Of a stretch of 64,000 bases of DNA, positions 27,062 through 35,941 are shown in pieces (position 1 is the first letter of the stretch; every line of letters starts with the position of its first letter). The DNA lies in assembly GCA_026126205.1 (NCBI GenBank), contig JAHCJP010000002.1:310001-374000 (forward strand). Reading direction: 5' to 3'. The notes under the pieces are model-generated. The model did not search any database and had not been told where the DNA came from. It saw only the letters and a list, made by a program, of their open reading frames with translations. Source of the DNA: Maricaulaceae bacterium. Lineage in GTDB: Bacteria; Pseudomonadota; Alphaproteobacteria; Caulobacterales; Maricaulaceae. The position numbers and the translations under genes were made by a program.

Positions 27062-27234
27062 CGCGCCATCGACGCGCCCACCCTCCCCCGGCGCGGGGAG
27101 GGTCACAAGGGGCGGCGTAGCCGTCCCGAGTGGGGTGGGGGGGTGGCGCGAACGGAAATATCCCCCCACCCCGGTCCTCCGGACTGACGCCCGGAGGCCC
27201 GACCCTCCCCACGCCGGGGGAGGGTGTGAAGCGT
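27062..27234. repeat. Intergenic repeat family A, copy 2
   Basis: Same order of blocks as 21095-21270, in the same orientation, directly after mnmE. No gene is supported in the 512-bp gap 27010-27521, which holds this repeat, repeat B copy 2 and a parS site. Confidence 0.8.
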
Positions 27235-27296
27235 CATGGCCGCCGCGCGGACTCAGGATCGGAACGGTCCTCGGCTCCGGAAGCGCAGCGTCTCCA

Positions 27297-27488
27297 CCCC
27301 CTCGTCCTTCGTGGCTCGCCGCCCTTGGCGGCTTCGCACCTCAGGATGAGGGGTAAGTTGTTGAATTTATTCACGCCAGCACCCTCATTCCCGGCATTGA
27401 TCCTGGGATGCGGGGTGAGGATTCAATACCAAACACCCTCACCCTGAGGAGTCCCGGCCCCTGGGCCGGGCCACGAAGGGCGAGGGTG
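27297..27488. repeat. Palindromic intergenic repeat family B, copy 2 (inverted)
   Basis: Inverted relative to 22618-22729. It starts CCCCTCGTCCTTCGTGGC and ends GCCACGAA-GGGCGAGGGTG (hyphen for reading). The two arms are separated by about 80 bp of different, more AT-rich sequence not found in copy 1. Confidence 0.75.
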
Positions 27489-27497
27489 GCGGCGCCC

Positions 27498-27513
27498 TGT
27501 TTCACGTGAAACG
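27498..27513. promoter_or_regulatory. parS: parS site 1
   Basis: TGTTTCACGTGAAACG, 15 of 16 matches to the ParB-binding consensus. It is embedded in a longer inverted repeat because GCGCCC and GGGCGC flank it. It lies just beyond the stop of the beta-helix gene, about 10.8 kb from the proposed origin. Confidence 0.88.
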
Positions 27514-27521
27514 GGCGCGGC

Positions 27522-29594
27522 TCAGTCCTTGTCCTCGCGCGTCAGCAGGCCGGTGAAGCCGGTGATGGTCAGCGCCACCAGGATCGCGCCGATGATCTCC
27601 TGGATCAGGTACAGCCAGTGCAGCGCCTGGCCCCAGGAGCCGCGCAGCGTCCACGGCCCGATCTCGACCGCCCAGGGCCGGTAATTGTCATTGGCGCGCC
27701 AGTAGCGCTCGGTCCCCAGGTCGAGCAGCGGGATGAAGGTGTCCAGCGAATACAGCACCGGGTTGAAATGCGGATAGCGCGCCGAGAGCAGGCTTTCCGC
27801 CTCGCCCTCGAGCCGCGCCGCGATGGGCACGAAATCATCGGCCTGCACGCGCACCCAGGCCTGCTGGCTGGCGCACCAGGGCGGGCCGCCGCAATCGCCG
27901 AGCCAGACCGGAACGGAATAGGCGATGGCCCACAGGGCGACGATTCCCGCCGACCAGAGAATCGTCTTCCAGGGATTGAAGCCGTAATCGGCCAGCAGAT
28001 GCAGCAGCCAGCTCAGGGTGCGGCGCAGCAGCGGCGTTTCGCTGGCCATGCGCTGCATCACCCGCCGCTCGATGGTGATGCGCCGCGCCTCGTCCTCATA
28101 GCCCTGGCGGGCGAGGGCGCGGGCCATCTGCCGCCAGGGCTGCGGCCGGAAATGCGTGAACACATGCTCGCGGCGCTGCGCCAGCAGCCAGTTTCTGCGC
28201 GCCGCGGCGACGCCGGGGCCGCCGCCGTCCCGGCTCCCGGAGGGATGGACCAGCCGGTCATAGGTGAAGCCGTCGAGGACCAGATGCCCGATATCTTCTT
28301 TCCCGGCCTCGCCGGTCTCTTTACCTCTGTCGATGCAATCGCGCGTGGCGCAGTCCCTGGTCTTCGGGTCCAGCGGCGGCGGCCAGGCGGCGGCGAAATC
28401 CTCGAACGATGTCACATGCGCCCGCGACAGATCGACGATGCCGCGCGGGCGCGTCGCCGCTGTTCGCGGCAGGATCAGATGCCCGATCTTGGTCTCGGAA
28501 AGGTCGAGGGCGACGGTATCCGCGCCTTCGGCAGCCTCGTCGCCCGCCAGCGCCGCGCAGGTCAGGCGGGCGCCGTCCAGGTCCAGGCGGCCGCCGATTT
28601 TGGCGCCGATCATTGCGCAGCGGCCTTTCAGAATGGCGTTGTCCAGGAACAGGTCCGCGCCGATCTCCGCGCGCTGCGCGTTCAGCGCGTCGCCGCCGGG
28701 ATGCTTGCCCTGCGGGCCGTTGTCGAAGCTGGCGCCCTCTGCGTCGAACTGGCCGGTGATTTTGGCGGCATTGATGTCGCAGCGGCCCTTCAGGGTGGCG
28801 TTGCGCAGGAACAGGCCCGCGCCGATCTCCGCGCCCTGCGCCCACAGCGCGTCGCCGCCGGGATGCTCGCCCCGCGGGCCGTTGTCGAAGGCGGCGCCCT
28901 CTGCGTCGAACTGGCCGCCGATTTTGGCGCCGTTGATGGCGCAGCGGCCCTGCAGGGTGGCGTTGCCCAGGAACAGGCCCGCGCCGATCTCCGCGCCCTG
29001 CGCCCACAGCGCGTCGCCGCCGGGATGCTCGCCCCGCGGGCCGTTGTCGAAGCTGGCGCCCTCTGCGTCGAACTGGCCGGTGATTTTGGCGGCATTGATG
29101 TCGCAGCGGCCCTTCAGGGTGGCGTTGCGCAGGAACAGGCCCGCGCCGATCTCCGCGCGCTGCGCGTTCAGCGCGTCGCCGCCGCCGCCATCGATTTCTG
29201 CCCCGTCGGCGGAAAACTGGCCATCGATCTTCGCACCGGGCATGAAAATACCGCCGGTGCGGCAATTGTCGAAATCGACATCGCGCATCCACGCCTGGCT
29301 CAGGCTGACGCCGTCGCGGATCGTGGCGTTCCTAATCCACAAACCCAGCCGGACGCGGCGATAGCTGAAATCCAGCCGCCCGCGCACGATCCCGCCCCGC
29401 ATGCGCAGGCCGGGCGGGGCGAGGGGGAAGGGTTTGTCACGGCCGCCGAACGGTTCGCCGCAGGCCAGCGCCACGATCAGTTCCGCCCGCACCGGCTGGC
29501 GCGGGCGCAACACCGCCACCTCGCCTTTCTTGGCGGCCGCCACCAGCGCCCGTTCCCCGGGCATCAGGTCTTTCAGATTGGGTTTGTCCGCCAT
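27522..29594 (-). CDS. Beta-helix repeat membrane protein (pentapeptide-like), unknown function
   Basis: 690-aa protein with no signal peptide. Residues ~60-345 are rich in short AxIxGxFDAxGA-type turns, as in right-handed beta-helix or pentapeptide-like proteins. Four near-identical 54-residue units occupy ~137-343. A Cys-containing linker follows, then a C-terminal part with transmembrane segments at ~544-565 and ~656-682. The block YSLDTFIPLLDLG between them is shared by similar uncharacterised proteins, some loosely labelled membrane-associated oxidoreductase. It is read opposite to its neighbours between mnmE and mnmG and is flanked by parS sites and repeats. No function is assigned. Confidence 0.8.
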   Translation of the reverse strand: MADKPNLKDLMPGERALVAAAKKGEVAVLRPRQPVRAELIVALACGEPFGGRDKPFPLAPPGLRMRGGIVRGRLDFSYRRVRLGLWIRNATIRDGVSLSQAWMRDVDFDNCRTGGIFMPGAKIDGQFSADGAEIDGGGGDALNAQRAEIGAGLFLRNATLKGRCDINAAKITGQFDAEGASFDNGPRGEHPGGDALWAQGAEIGAGLFLGNATLQGRCAINGAKIGGQFDAEGAAFDNGPRGEHPGGDALWAQGAEIGAGLFLRNATLKGRCDINAAKITGQFDAEGASFDNGPQGKHPGGDALNAQRAEIGADLFLDNAILKGRCAMIGAKIGGRLDLDGARLTCAALAGDEAAEGADTVALDLSETKIGHLILPRTAATRPRGIVDLSRAHVTSFEDFAAAWPPPLDPKTRDCATRDCIDRGKETGEAGKEDIGHLVLDGFTYDRLVHPSGSRDGGGPGVAAARRNWLLAQRREHVFTHFRPQPWRQMARALARQGYEDEARRITIERRVMQRMASETPLLRRTLSWLLHLLADYGFNPWKTILWSAGIVALWAIAYSVPVWLGDCGGPPWCASQQAWVRVQADDFVPIAARLEGEAESLLSARYPHFNPVLYSLDTFIPLLDLGTERYWRANDNYRPWAVEIGPWTLRGSWGQALHWLYLIQEIIGAILVALTITGFTGLLTREDKD
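28566..29186 (-). repeat. In-gene tandem repeats, period 162 bp (54 aa), about four units
   Basis: The GCGCCGATCTCC block recurs at 28657, 28819, 28981 and 29143, exactly 162 bp apart. Units alternate: the first and third encode ATLKGRCDINAAKITGQ, the second ATLQGRCAINGAKIGGQ. This suggests duplication of a 324-bp double unit. Confidence 0.92.
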
Positions 29595-29677
29595 CGGCGC
29601 CCGGCCTTTCGCCGTTCATGCTGGGCGAGTCCCGCCCCCGGCGCAACCGGGAATGGACTCCGCGCCGTCCCGCGCCC

Positions 29678-29693
29678 TGTTTCACGTGAAACA
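29678..29693. promoter_or_regulatory. parS: parS site 2
   Basis: TGTTTCACGTGAAACA, a perfect match to the ParB-binding consensus, in the gap between the divergent beta-helix gene and mnmG. It is about 13 kb from the proposed origin. Confidence 0.93.
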
Positions 29694-29784
29694 CCCGCGC
29701 CTCGACTTGGCGGGCGCGAGGGCTTATCCAGGAGGCCCGCAGGCCGGGGCGTTATCGATGGATCACCGGGGCGGCGCAGCCTCC

Positions 29785-29870
29785 ATCCTTCCCCTTGATG
29801 GGGAAGGTGTCCGCGAAGCGGACGGAAGGGGTGGGAAACGCCGCCGGAAACGGGTATCACCCCCTCCCCG
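29785..29870. repeat. Intergenic repeat family C, copy 1
   Basis: Begins ATCCTTCCCCTTGATGGGG and continues GAAGGTGT, GGACGGAAGGGGTGGGA and TATCACCCCCTCCC. The same blocks occur in order at 31883-32006. The remaining 29595-29964 sequence contains parS site 2 and no gene. Confidence 0.8.
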
Positions 29871-29964
29871 CTGGCGGAGGACCGGTTCTCCGCCGGGGCG
29901 GGCCCGGCCCCTGGTGACGGACGGGTAGGGAACAGGGCGGTGATCGCAGGAATGAAACGCCGTG

Positions 29965-31839
29965 ATGAGTAGACGCAAAGGGTATGATGTGGTGGTGATC
30001 GGCGGCGGTCACGCCGGCTGCGAGGCCGCGGCGGCCGCGGCGCGTTTTGGCGCGCGCACGCTGCTGCTCACCCATCGCCGCGCCACCATCGGCGAGATGT
30101 CCTGCAACCCCGCCATCGGCGGCCTCGGCAAGGGGCATCTGGTGCGCGAGGTCGATGCGCTGGACGGCCTGATGGGCCGCGTCGCCGACGCCTCCGGCAT
30201 CCAGTTCCGGCTGCTCAACCGCTCCAAAGGCCCCGCCGTGCGCGGCCCGCGCACCCAGAGCGACCGGCGGCTGTATCGCGAGGCGATGCAGGCGGCGCTG
30301 GCCGGGATCGCCAATCTGGACATCGAAGAAGCCGCGGTTGAAGACCTGATCACCGATGCGGACGGGCGCGTCACCGGCGTCAGCGCCGCCGACGGCCGCG
30401 CCTGGCGCGCCGGGGCGATGGTGCTGACCACCGGCACCTTCCTGAACGGGGTGATCCATCGCGGCGAGGAGCGCATCCCCGCCGGTCGCCATGGCGAGGC
30501 CCCGGCCATCGGCCTGTCGCAACGGCTTTACGGCCTTGGCCTGCGCATGGGGCGATTGAAGACCGGCACCCCGGCGCGGCTCGACGGCCGCACGATCGAC
30601 TGGGCGGCGCTGGAGATGCAGCCGGCGGACGCCGAGCCGGTCCCGTTCTCGTTCCTGACCGGGCGGATCAGTGTGCCGCAGATCGAATGCGGCATCACCC
30701 GCACCACGCCGGAAACGCACCGGATCATCGAGGAAAACCTTGCCCGCTCGGCTGTTTATGGCGGGGCGATTTCCGGCCGCGGGCCGCGCTATTGCCCCTC
30801 GATCGAGGACAAGGTGCATCGTTTCGGCGGCCGCGACGGGCACCAGGTGTTTCTGGAGCCGGAAGGGCTGGACGACCCGACCGTCTATCCCAACGGCATC
30901 TCCACCTCGCTGCCCGCCGATGTGCAGGACGCGTTTCTGAAGACCATTCCGGGGCTGGAGCGCGCGGCGGTGATCCGCCACGGCTACGCCATCGAATACG
31001 ATTATGTCGACCCGCGCGAGCTGAGTCGGTCGCTTCAGGTGCGCGCCGCGCCCGGCCTGTGGCTGGCCGGCCAGATCAACGGCACGACGGGCTATGAAGA
31101 GGCCGCCGCCCAGGGCCTGATCGCCGGGCTGAACGCCGCGCTGGCCGCCGGCGGCGCGGATGCGCCTTTCGTGATCGGCCGCGACGAGGGTTATATCGGC
31201 GTGCTGATCGACGATCTGACCTCGCGCGGGGTGTCAGAGCCCTATCGCATGTTCACCAGCCGCGCCGAATATCGCCTGTCGCTACGCGCCGACAACGCCG
31301 ACCAGCGGCTGACGCCGCGGGCGTTGGCGTTGGGCGCCTGCGGGGCGGAGCGGGCGCGGGCGTTCGCGGACAAGATGACGGCGCTGGACGCCGCCCGGGC
31401 GCTGATGGCGGAAAAATCGCTGACCCCGCAACAGGCGCGCAAGCATGGCCTCAACATCAATCTCGACGGCAAGCGGCGCGGGGCGATGGAGCTTCTGGCC
31501 TATCCGGATATCGATCTCGCGGTGCTGGCCCGCTTCTGGCCGGAGTTGTCAGGGTTTGACCGCGCCATCGCCGAACAGATTGAAATCGATGCGCTTTACG
31601 CCGGCTATCTCGACCGCCAGGCGGCCGACATTCTCGCCTTCCGCCGTGACGAGGCCGTCGCCCTGCCGGCGGATCTTGATTATGACGCCGTCGGCGGCCT
31701 GTCGAACGAGGCGCGCGAGAAACTGCGCGCCGCCCGCCCCGCCACGCTGGGCCAGGCCGGGCGCATAGAGGGCGTCACCCCCGGCGCGCTCACCGCCCTG
31801 CTGGCGCATGTCAAACGCGCCGCCCGCAAGGCGGGGTGA
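29965..31839 (+). CDS. mnmG: tRNA uridine-5-carboxymethylaminomethyl modification enzyme MnmG (GidA)
   Basis: 624-aa FAD protein, the partner of MnmE in wobble-uridine modification. The Rossmann FAD motif [13 protein letters not shown] is at the N-terminus. The signatures [22 protein letters not shown] (split here: [13 protein letters not shown] and HLVREVDAL) and [12 protein letters not shown] are intact, and the C-terminal helical domain ends with [19 protein letters not shown] at 29965 is preferred over the GTG one codon earlier. It begins the mnmG-rsmG-parA-parB run. Confidence 0.96.
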   Translation: MSRRKGYDVVVIGGGHAGCEAAAAAARFGARTLLLTHRRATIGEMSCNPAIGGLGKGHLVREVDALDGLMGRVADASGIQFRLLNRSKGPAVRGPRTQSDRRLYREAMQAALAGIANLDIEEAAVEDLITDADGRVTGVSAADGRAWRAGAMVLTTGTFLNGVIHRGEERIPAGRHGEAPAIGLSQRLYGLGLRMGRLKTGTPARLDGRTIDWAALEMQPADAEPVPFSFLTGRISVPQIECGITRTTPETHRIIEENLARSAVYGGAISGRGPRYCPSIEDKVHRFGGRDGHQVFLEPEGLDDPTVYPNGISTSLPADVQDAFLKTIPGLERAAVIRHGYAIEYDYVDPRELSRSLQVRAAPGLWLAGQINGTTGYEEAAAQGLIAGLNAALAAGGADAPFVIGRDEGYIGVLIDDLTSRGVSEPYRMFTSRAEYRLSLRADNADQRLTPRALALGACGAERARAFADKMTALDAARALMAEKSLTPQQARKHGLNINLDGKRRGAMELLAYPDIDLAVLARFWPELSGFDRAIAEQIEIDALYAGYLDRQAADILAFRRDEAVALPADLDYDAVGGLSNEAREKLRAARPATLGQAGRIEGVTPGALTALLAHVKRAARKAG

Positions 31840-31882
31840 GGGGGCCGCGACAAGACTTTGCCTGATTACTGGCTACGCTCCT

Positions 31883-32006
31883 ATCCTTCCCCTTGATGGG
31901 GAAGGTGTCTGGCGCAGCCGGACGGAAGGGGTGGGACTCGCCGCCTGAAGTGGTTATCACCCCCTCCCGCCCCTTCGGGGCGACCTCACCCGTCAAGGGG
32001 GAGGAT
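31883..32006. repeat. Intergenic repeat family C, copy 2
   Basis: Full-length copy: the left arm ATCCTTCCCCTTGATGGGG pairs with a right arm CCGTCAAGGGGGAGGA, an inverted terminal repeat. The right arm reaches the first possible ATG of rsmG (32005) and supplies its purine-rich upstream sequence. Confidence 0.8.
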
Positions 32007-32664
32007 GACTACAAACCGGACGATCCCGAACATGCCGATGACCGCGGAAGAGTTTCAGCGCCAAAGCGGTGTTTCACGTGAAACACTGGCCGCCTTCGAG
32101 CGCTGGCGGGCGTTGCTGGCGGCGCGCAATCAGCATCTCAACCTCGTCGGCCGCTCGACGCTGGATGATTTCTGGGGCCGCCATGCGCTCGATTCGCTGC
32201 AATTGCTGGATCATGCGCCGGAAGCGGCGAAGCTGTGGGCCGATGTCGGCTCCGGCGCCGGCTTTCCGGGCCTCGCCATTGCCCTTGGCCTACAGGGCCA
32301 AGGGCGCGACGGGCGCGTGGTCCTGATCGAATCCATCGCCAAGAAGGCGGCGTTCCTGCGCGAGGCGGTGGCCGAAACCGGCGCTCCCGCCACGGTGCGC
32401 AACGCCCGCGCCGAGGCGCTGGATACGGCGGAGCGGTTCGACATCGTCACGGCGCGCGCTGTCGCGCCGCTGACCAAACTGCTTGGTCTGTGCGAACCGC
32501 TGTTGAAAACCGGGGCCTTGGGGCTGTTTTTGAAGGGCGCGCGTCATGCCGATGAATTGACCGAGGCCCGTAAATGCTGGACGTTTGACGCCGAGGTGAT
32601 ACCGAGTCGCACGCCCGGCGGCGGCGCGATTCTGAAACTGAAAGGGGTGCGCCGTGCCCGATGA
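32005..32664 (+). CDS. rsmG: 16S rRNA (guanine527-N7)-methyltransferase
   Basis: 219 aa if read from ATG 32005. Homology-like sequence begins at MTAEEFQRQSGVSRETL, so ATG 32038 (or 32032) may be the true start; the first ATG lies in the end of a repeat element. The SAM-binding loop ADVGSGAGFPGLAIA is clear, followed by LIESIAKKAAFLREA and TARAVAPL. It methylates G527 of 16S rRNA. A perfect parS is embedded in the codons for VSRETL. The gene overlaps parA by 11 bases. Confidence 0.94.
   Translation: MTTNRTIPNMPMTAEEFQRQSGVSRETLAAFERWRALLAARNQHLNLVGRSTLDDFWGRHALDSLQLLDHAPEAAKLWADVGSGAGFPGLAIALGLQGQGRDGRVVLIESIAKKAAFLREAVAETGAPATVRNARAEALDTAERFDIVTARAVAPLTKLLGLCEPLLKTGALGLFLKGARHADELTEARKCWTFDAEVIPSRTPGGGAILKLKGVRRAR
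32070..32085. promoter_or_regulatory. parS: parS site 3, inside rsmG
   Basis: TGTTTCACGTGAAACA, a perfect consensus within codons for GVSRET of rsmG. It is the site closest to parA and parB and about 15.4 kb from the proposed origin. Confidence 0.93.
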
Positions 32665-33496
32665 CGCCGCGCGCAAGGCGCCGAAGGTGATCGCCGTCGC
32701 CAACCAGAAGGGCGGCGTCGGCAAGACCACCACGGCGATCAATCTCGGCACCGCCCTGGCCGCCATCGGCCAGAAGGTGGTGATCCTGGATCTCGACCCC
32801 CAGGGCAACGCCTCCACCGGCCTCGGCGTGCCGAAGGCGCAGCGGGTGACCACCTCCTATGACGTGTTGGTGGGCGAGCGTCCGCTGGCCGATACGCTGG
32901 TCAAAACGCTGGTGCCGGGCCTGCTGCTGGCGCCGTCCGACCCCGATCTGTCGGGGGCGGAGCTGGAGCTGGCCAATGCGCCACGGCGCAGCTATCGCCT
33001 GCGCCACGCCATCGACCGCTTCCGGCGCGAACTGTCGGCGCGTGGCGAGAGTTGCGATTATGTGCTGATCGACTGCCCGCCGTCGCTGAACCTGCTCACC
33101 GTCAATGCGATGACGGCGGCCGATTCGGTGCTGGTGCCGTTGCAGTGCGAGTTTTTCGCGCTGGAGGGGCTGACGCAGCTGATGCGCACCATCGAGCTGG
33201 TGCGCGGCAATCTGAACCCGGCGCTGGCGATTCAGGGCGTGGTGCTGACCATGTATGACGTGCGCAACAATCTTTCCGGCCAGGTGGCCGAGGATGTGCG
33301 CGCCCATTTCGGCGACAAGGTCTATCAGACCATGATTCCGCGCAATGTGCGGGTTTCCGAGGCGCCGAGCTTCGGCAAGCCGGTGCTGCTCTATGACCTG
33401 CAATGCGCAGGTTCGCAGGCCTATGCGGCGCTGGCCAGGGAGGTCGTGCGGCAGGAGCGCGGCGAGGCGGCGCAGCGCGAAAGAGAGCCGGCATGA
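32654..33496 (+). CDS. parA: Chromosome partitioning ATPase ParA
   Basis: 280-aa deviant Walker-type ATPase that drives segregation of ParB-parS complexes. The deviant Walker A motif ANQKGGVGKTTT is at about residues 16-27, with the A' motif ILDLDPQGNAS and Walker B VLIDCPPSLNLLT. The start is GTG at 32654, overlapping rsmG. It is of the chromosomal (Soj-like) type, without an N-terminal HTH. Its stop overlaps the parB start. Confidence 0.96.
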   Translation: MPDDAARKAPKVIAVANQKGGVGKTTTAINLGTALAAIGQKVVILDLDPQGNASTGLGVPKAQRVTTSYDVLVGERPLADTLVKTLVPGLLLAPSDPDLSGAELELANAPRRSYRLRHAIDRFRRELSARGESCDYVLIDCPPSLNLLTVNAMTAADSVLVPLQCEFFALEGLTQLMRTIELVRGNLNPALAIQGVVLTMYDVRNNLSGQVAEDVRAHFGDKVYQTMIPRNVRVSEAPSFGKPVLLYDLQCAGSQAYAALAREVVRQERGEAAQREREPA

Positions 33497-34377
33497 GCGC
33501 GGCCGACGGAGACGCGCCGGAGCGCACGCGCGGCCTTGGCCGCGGCCTGTCGGCGCTGCTGGGCGAGGACGGGCCTGCCGAGGCAGGCAAGCCGGCGTCC
33601 GCCGGGGCGCGCGCCGTGGCCATCGCGGACATCCGGCCGAACCCGAAACAGCCGCGCAAGCGTTTCACCGAGGACGAGATCGCCGCGCTGGCCGAATCGA
33701 TCGCCGCGCAGGGCGTGCTGCAGCCGATCCTGTTGCGTCCGGCCCCGGATGGCGAGGGATACGAGATCGTCGCCGGCGAGCGGCGCTGGCGCGCGGCGCA
33801 AAAAGCGCGTCTGCACGAGATCCCGGCGCTGGTGCGCGAACTGACCGATCGCGAAACGCTGGAGGTGGCGTTGGTCGAAAACCTGCAGCGCGCCGATCTG
33901 AACCCGATCGAGGAGGCCGAAGCATACCGGCAACTTCAGGGTCGGTTTGGTCACAGCCAGGAAGAAATCGCTCGCGCTGTTGGCAAGAGCCGTCCACATG
34001 TTGCGAACACACTCAGACTATTGTCGCTTCCTGACGACATCCGGACATATCTTGCCGAAGGCGAGCTAAGCGCCGGGCATGCGCGCGCCATCGCCAGCGT
34101 GCCGAATGCCGCAGCGCTGGCGGCAAGAATTGTCAGGGAGGGGCTGTCAGTGCGCGCCGCCGAGGCGCTGGCTGCAGAAACCCGGCAGGCCCCGGAACGC
34201 AAGGGCGGTGCGAAACCGCAAAAAGATGCGGATACGCGCGCCTTGGAGGCTGACCTCTCCGCCCGGCTGGGGCTGGAAGTGAGCATCAAGGGGCAAGGTG
34301 AGTCCGGCGCGCTGACCATCCGCTACCGCAAGCTGGAACAGCTGGACGATCTCTGCCGCCGCCTGACCGGCGGGTAG
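33493..34377 (+). CDS. parB: Chromosome partitioning protein ParB
   Basis: 294-aa CTPase/DNA-binding clamp that loads at parS. The N-terminal GLGRGLSALLG (ParA-interacting) is followed by the CTP-binding motifs ERRWRAAQKA and VENLQRADLNPIEEA. The HTH for parS is around HSQEEIARAVGKSRPHVANT, and the C-terminal dimerisation domain follows. Three parS sites lie within 6 kb upstream. ATG at 33493 overlaps the parA stop (ATGA). It converges on holA. Confidence 0.96.
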   Translation: MSAADGDAPERTRGLGRGLSALLGEDGPAEAGKPASAGARAVAIADIRPNPKQPRKRFTEDEIAALAESIAAQGVLQPILLRPAPDGEGYEIVAGERRWRAAQKARLHEIPALVRELTDRETLEVALVENLQRADLNPIEEAEAYRQLQGRFGHSQEEIARAVGKSRPHVANTLRLLSLPDDIRTYLAEGELSAGHARAIASVPNAAALAARIVREGLSVRAAEALAAETRQAPERKGGAKPQKDADTRALEADLSARLGLEVSIKGQGESGALTIRYRKLEQLDDLCRRLTGG

Positions 34378-34387
34378 GCCCCTCAGC

Positions 34388-35428
34388 TCACCCGCGCGCG
34401 GCGGCGCGCGCCAGTTTCAGTAATAAATCGCCGGTCAGGGCCTCCGCCGGGGCGCCGGAGCGTTTCAGCGACCGTTCGAGGTCGAAGGCCGCCTGCCGGG
34501 CCGCGTCGAGCCGGCGGGCGCGCCACAGGCCCATCTGTTTGCGGAACGCCGCCGCGGGCGGGCCATAGCGCGGCGCGCCAGTGCGGGCGATGGCGGCGTC
34601 GGAGCCGCCGCCGGCCTGCGCTTCGGCGAGCTGGTCCAGCCGTCTTTGCAGGGCGCGGGTGATCGTCACCGGATTCACGCCGGCGGCCAGCGCCCGGGCG
34701 AAGGCGACGTCGGCGGCGTCGGGCTGGCCGCCCAGCGCCGACTCGATCACGGCGTCGGCCTCGGCGTCGCCGGATCCGGCGCAAATCGCCAGCACGTCGG
34801 CCTCTTCGACGGGCGCGGGCGCGCCGCCCGCATTTATACCCTTGTAGACAATAAGCTTTTCAAGCTCAGAGCGAGCGAGCGCGTGGTCGCCCTCCAACAT
34901 CGGAATCAGCAATGCACGCGCTCCGGGCGTCAGGCTCAACCCGGCCTCGGTCAGCAGCCGTTCTGCCAGCGCGGCGAGATCGGCCCCGGATTCGGGATAG
35001 CAAGGCAGGGCGAGCGCATTGGCGGAGGCCTCCGCCGCCTTGCGCAGTTTCGAAGCGGGCTTCAGCTCTCCAGCCTCGATCACCAGTTTCGCCTCGGCTT
35101 GCGCCTGTCCCTTGTCGAGATCGGCGAGCCAGGCGGCCGCCGGCGCGCCGCCGCCTTCGCTGGACAGTTTCAGGCGCACCAGCCGGTCGCCGCCGGTCAG
35201 CGACAACGCCGCCATGGCGTCGGCCAGCGCCGCCGGGTCGGCCTTCAGATCGTCCTCGGTCAGGCGGGTGACGGTGAAGGGGTCATCCGGGTCATCGCAG
35301 AAGGCTTTCGCCAGCGCCTCGGCGCGTTCGCGCACCAGCCCCCTGTCCGGACCATAAATCAGCCAGACGGAAATGCGGGCGTCGGGGCGCGCGATGCGCG
35401 CCGCAGCCGCGCTGGCGGAGACTTTCAA
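34388..35428 (-). CDS. holA: DNA polymerase III delta subunit
   Basis: 346-aa clamp-loader delta subunit, which opens the sliding clamp. The N-terminal P-loop-like fold begins WLIYGPDRGLVRERA, and the conserved block LEGDHALARSELEKLIVY is in the middle, with a helical C-terminus. It is last in the DUF3576-leuS-lptE-holA operon, and its start overlaps the lptE stop. It is convergent with parB. Confidence 0.93.
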   Translation of the reverse strand: MKVSASAAAARIARPDARISVWLIYGPDRGLVRERAEALAKAFCDDPDDPFTVTRLTEDDLKADPAALADAMAALSLTGGDRLVRLKLSSEGGGAPAAAWLADLDKGQAQAEAKLVIEAGELKPASKLRKAAEASANALALPCYPESGADLAALAERLLTEAGLSLTPGARALLIPMLEGDHALARSELEKLIVYKGINAGGAPAPVEEADVLAICAGSGDAEADAVIESALGGQPDAADVAFARALAAGVNPVTITRALQRRLDQLAEAQAGGGSDAAIARTGAPRYGPPAAAFRKQMGLWRARRLDAARQAAFDLERSLKRSGAPAEALTGDLLLKLARAAARG

Positions 35429-35937
35429 GCGCCGGGCCGCCCGGCGCTGCGGGCGGAGCGTCCGGCATGGCGCATCACCTGAAGCGCAACGCGCTGCGCG
35501 GCGTCCTCGGCGAGGCGTTGTTCGGCCTCGCGCTGCGCGGCGGCGGCGGCGTAGGGATCCCCGGGCAGGTCGAAAGGCGCTTCGGCGGTCGCGGTCCCGG
35601 TCAGGACCGGACGCGTCCCTCCCGGCTCATAGAGTGCATACCGCACGCGCGCCCTCAGTATATTGCGGCTGGCGACATTGTCGGCGCCCACCCCGAGACG
35701 GGTGGAGCCGATCCGGGTTTGCAGCTCCAGCCTCGACCGGGCCTCCTGGCCATGCGCGCCGAAGCGGTCGAGCAGGGCCTGCTCCAGAAGATGGTCGAAC
35801 CGGGTCTGGCCGCGGGCCTCGATGGCGATGGAGCGCAGATCGCCCCCGGCCCCCGGCGCGGCATAGAGCGGCGTAAAGCCACAACCCTGCAGAGCTGCGG
35901 AGGCGGCGAACAGGACAAGGATGGCGAACCGGCGCAT
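35425..35937 (-). CDS. lptE: LPS-assembly lipoprotein LptE
   Basis: 170-aa outer-membrane lipoprotein that plugs the LptD barrel in LPS export. The signal peptide ends in lipobox LQGC (Cys near 19), followed directly by the LptE hallmark GFTPLYA. The context between leuS and holA is the standard one. It starts four bases after leuS ends. Confidence 0.9.
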   Translation of the reverse strand: MRRFAILVLFAASAALQGCGFTPLYAAPGAGGDLRSIAIEARGQTRFDHLLEQALLDRFGAHGQEARSRLELQTRIGSTRLGVGADNVASRNILRARVRYALYEPGGTRPVLTGTATAEAPFDLPGDPYAAAAAQREAEQRLAEDAAQRVALQVMRHAGRSARSAGRPGA

Positions 35938-35941
35938 GCGC

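Noticed and set aside
28566..29186. CRISPR-like array
   Set aside because: Regular spacing comes from in-frame 54-residue protein repeats; there are no short repeats with unique spacers and no cas genes.
28264..29364. Long open frames antisense to the beta-helix gene
   Set aside because: They mirror the 162-bp repeats and high GC third-position bias of the real gene; their sequences are Arg/Ala/Pro-rich and lack ribosome sites.
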